A stretch of DNA of 16,976 nt from an uncultured Actinomycetes bacterium (lineage in GTDB: Bacteria; Actinomycetota; Thermoleophilia; Solirubrobacterales; 70-9), in assembly GCA_946479725.1 (NCBI GenBank), contig CAMLHB010000038.1:1-16976 (forward strand). Reading direction: 5' to 3'. Position 1 is the stretch's first letter, and each line of letters opens with the position of its first letter. Both the position numbers and the translations under genes were made by a program. The notes beneath the pieces are model-generated. The model made no database searches, was not told where the DNA came from, and saw nothing but the letters and a program-made list of their open reading frames with translations. Shown one piece after another: positions 16,976 to 16,976 of the stretch.

Positions 16976-16976
16976 G

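Overview
The window comes from a very GC-rich, high-GC3 genome. The str/S10 ribosomal genes, the Gly/Ala-rich MMPL exporter, the DUF2600 protein and several hypothetical families typical of soil actinobacteria suggest an Actinomycetota member, most likely class Thermoleophilia (Solirubrobacterales-like). This placement is inferred from family recognition, not from a phylogeny. No rRNA, tRNA, CRISPR array or insertion sequence is visible.

Region 1 (1-6592, + strand) is a tight accessory operon. After the 3' end of a conserved hypothetical gene come an MMPL/RND-type exporter (446-3526), a small secreted two-cysteine protein (3529-4008), a second secreted four-cysteine protein (4005-4796), a DUF2600/YtpB-type putative terpene synthase (4806-5951) and a TetR-family regulator (5969-6592). 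Gaps are 2, -4, 9 and 17 nt, so the genes are probably co-transcribed. An isoprenoid or lipid synthesis-and-export unit is a reasonable but untested reading.

Region 2 (6589-10398): a tandem double-TetR regulator (- strand) meets the first TetR gene stop-to-stop and is divergent from a flavin-containing monooxygenase (8261-9583). The 301-bp divergent region holds strong hairpins, a perfect 8-4-8 palindrome and a -10 box only 6 nt from the monooxygenase ATG. On the - strand follow a HAD-fold hydrolase and a small one-TM protein whose 3' end overlaps the monooxygenase gene. A nested inverted repeat containing a strong intrinsic terminator separates them from the ribosomal genes.

Region 3 (10401-16975) is the translation cluster. 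The usual order rpsL-rpsG-fusA-tuf is broken. rpsL-rpsG lie on the - strand, preceded by a four-TM protein gene, while fusA, tuf, rpsJ, rplC and rplD run on the + strand. The fusA ATG and the furthest upstream ATG of the four-TM gene overlap head-to-head in one CATG. The leaders of fusA, tuf and rpsJ carry terminator-like or competing hairpins. rplD stops after 119 codons, one base before the window ends, about 80-90 residues short of a normal L4.

The most interesting signals are the reorganised str locus with its overlapping divergent starts and leader hairpins, the nested palindrome after rpsG, and the MMPL/secreted/DUF2600/TetR operon. Promoters and RNA structures were read by eye and remain candidates.
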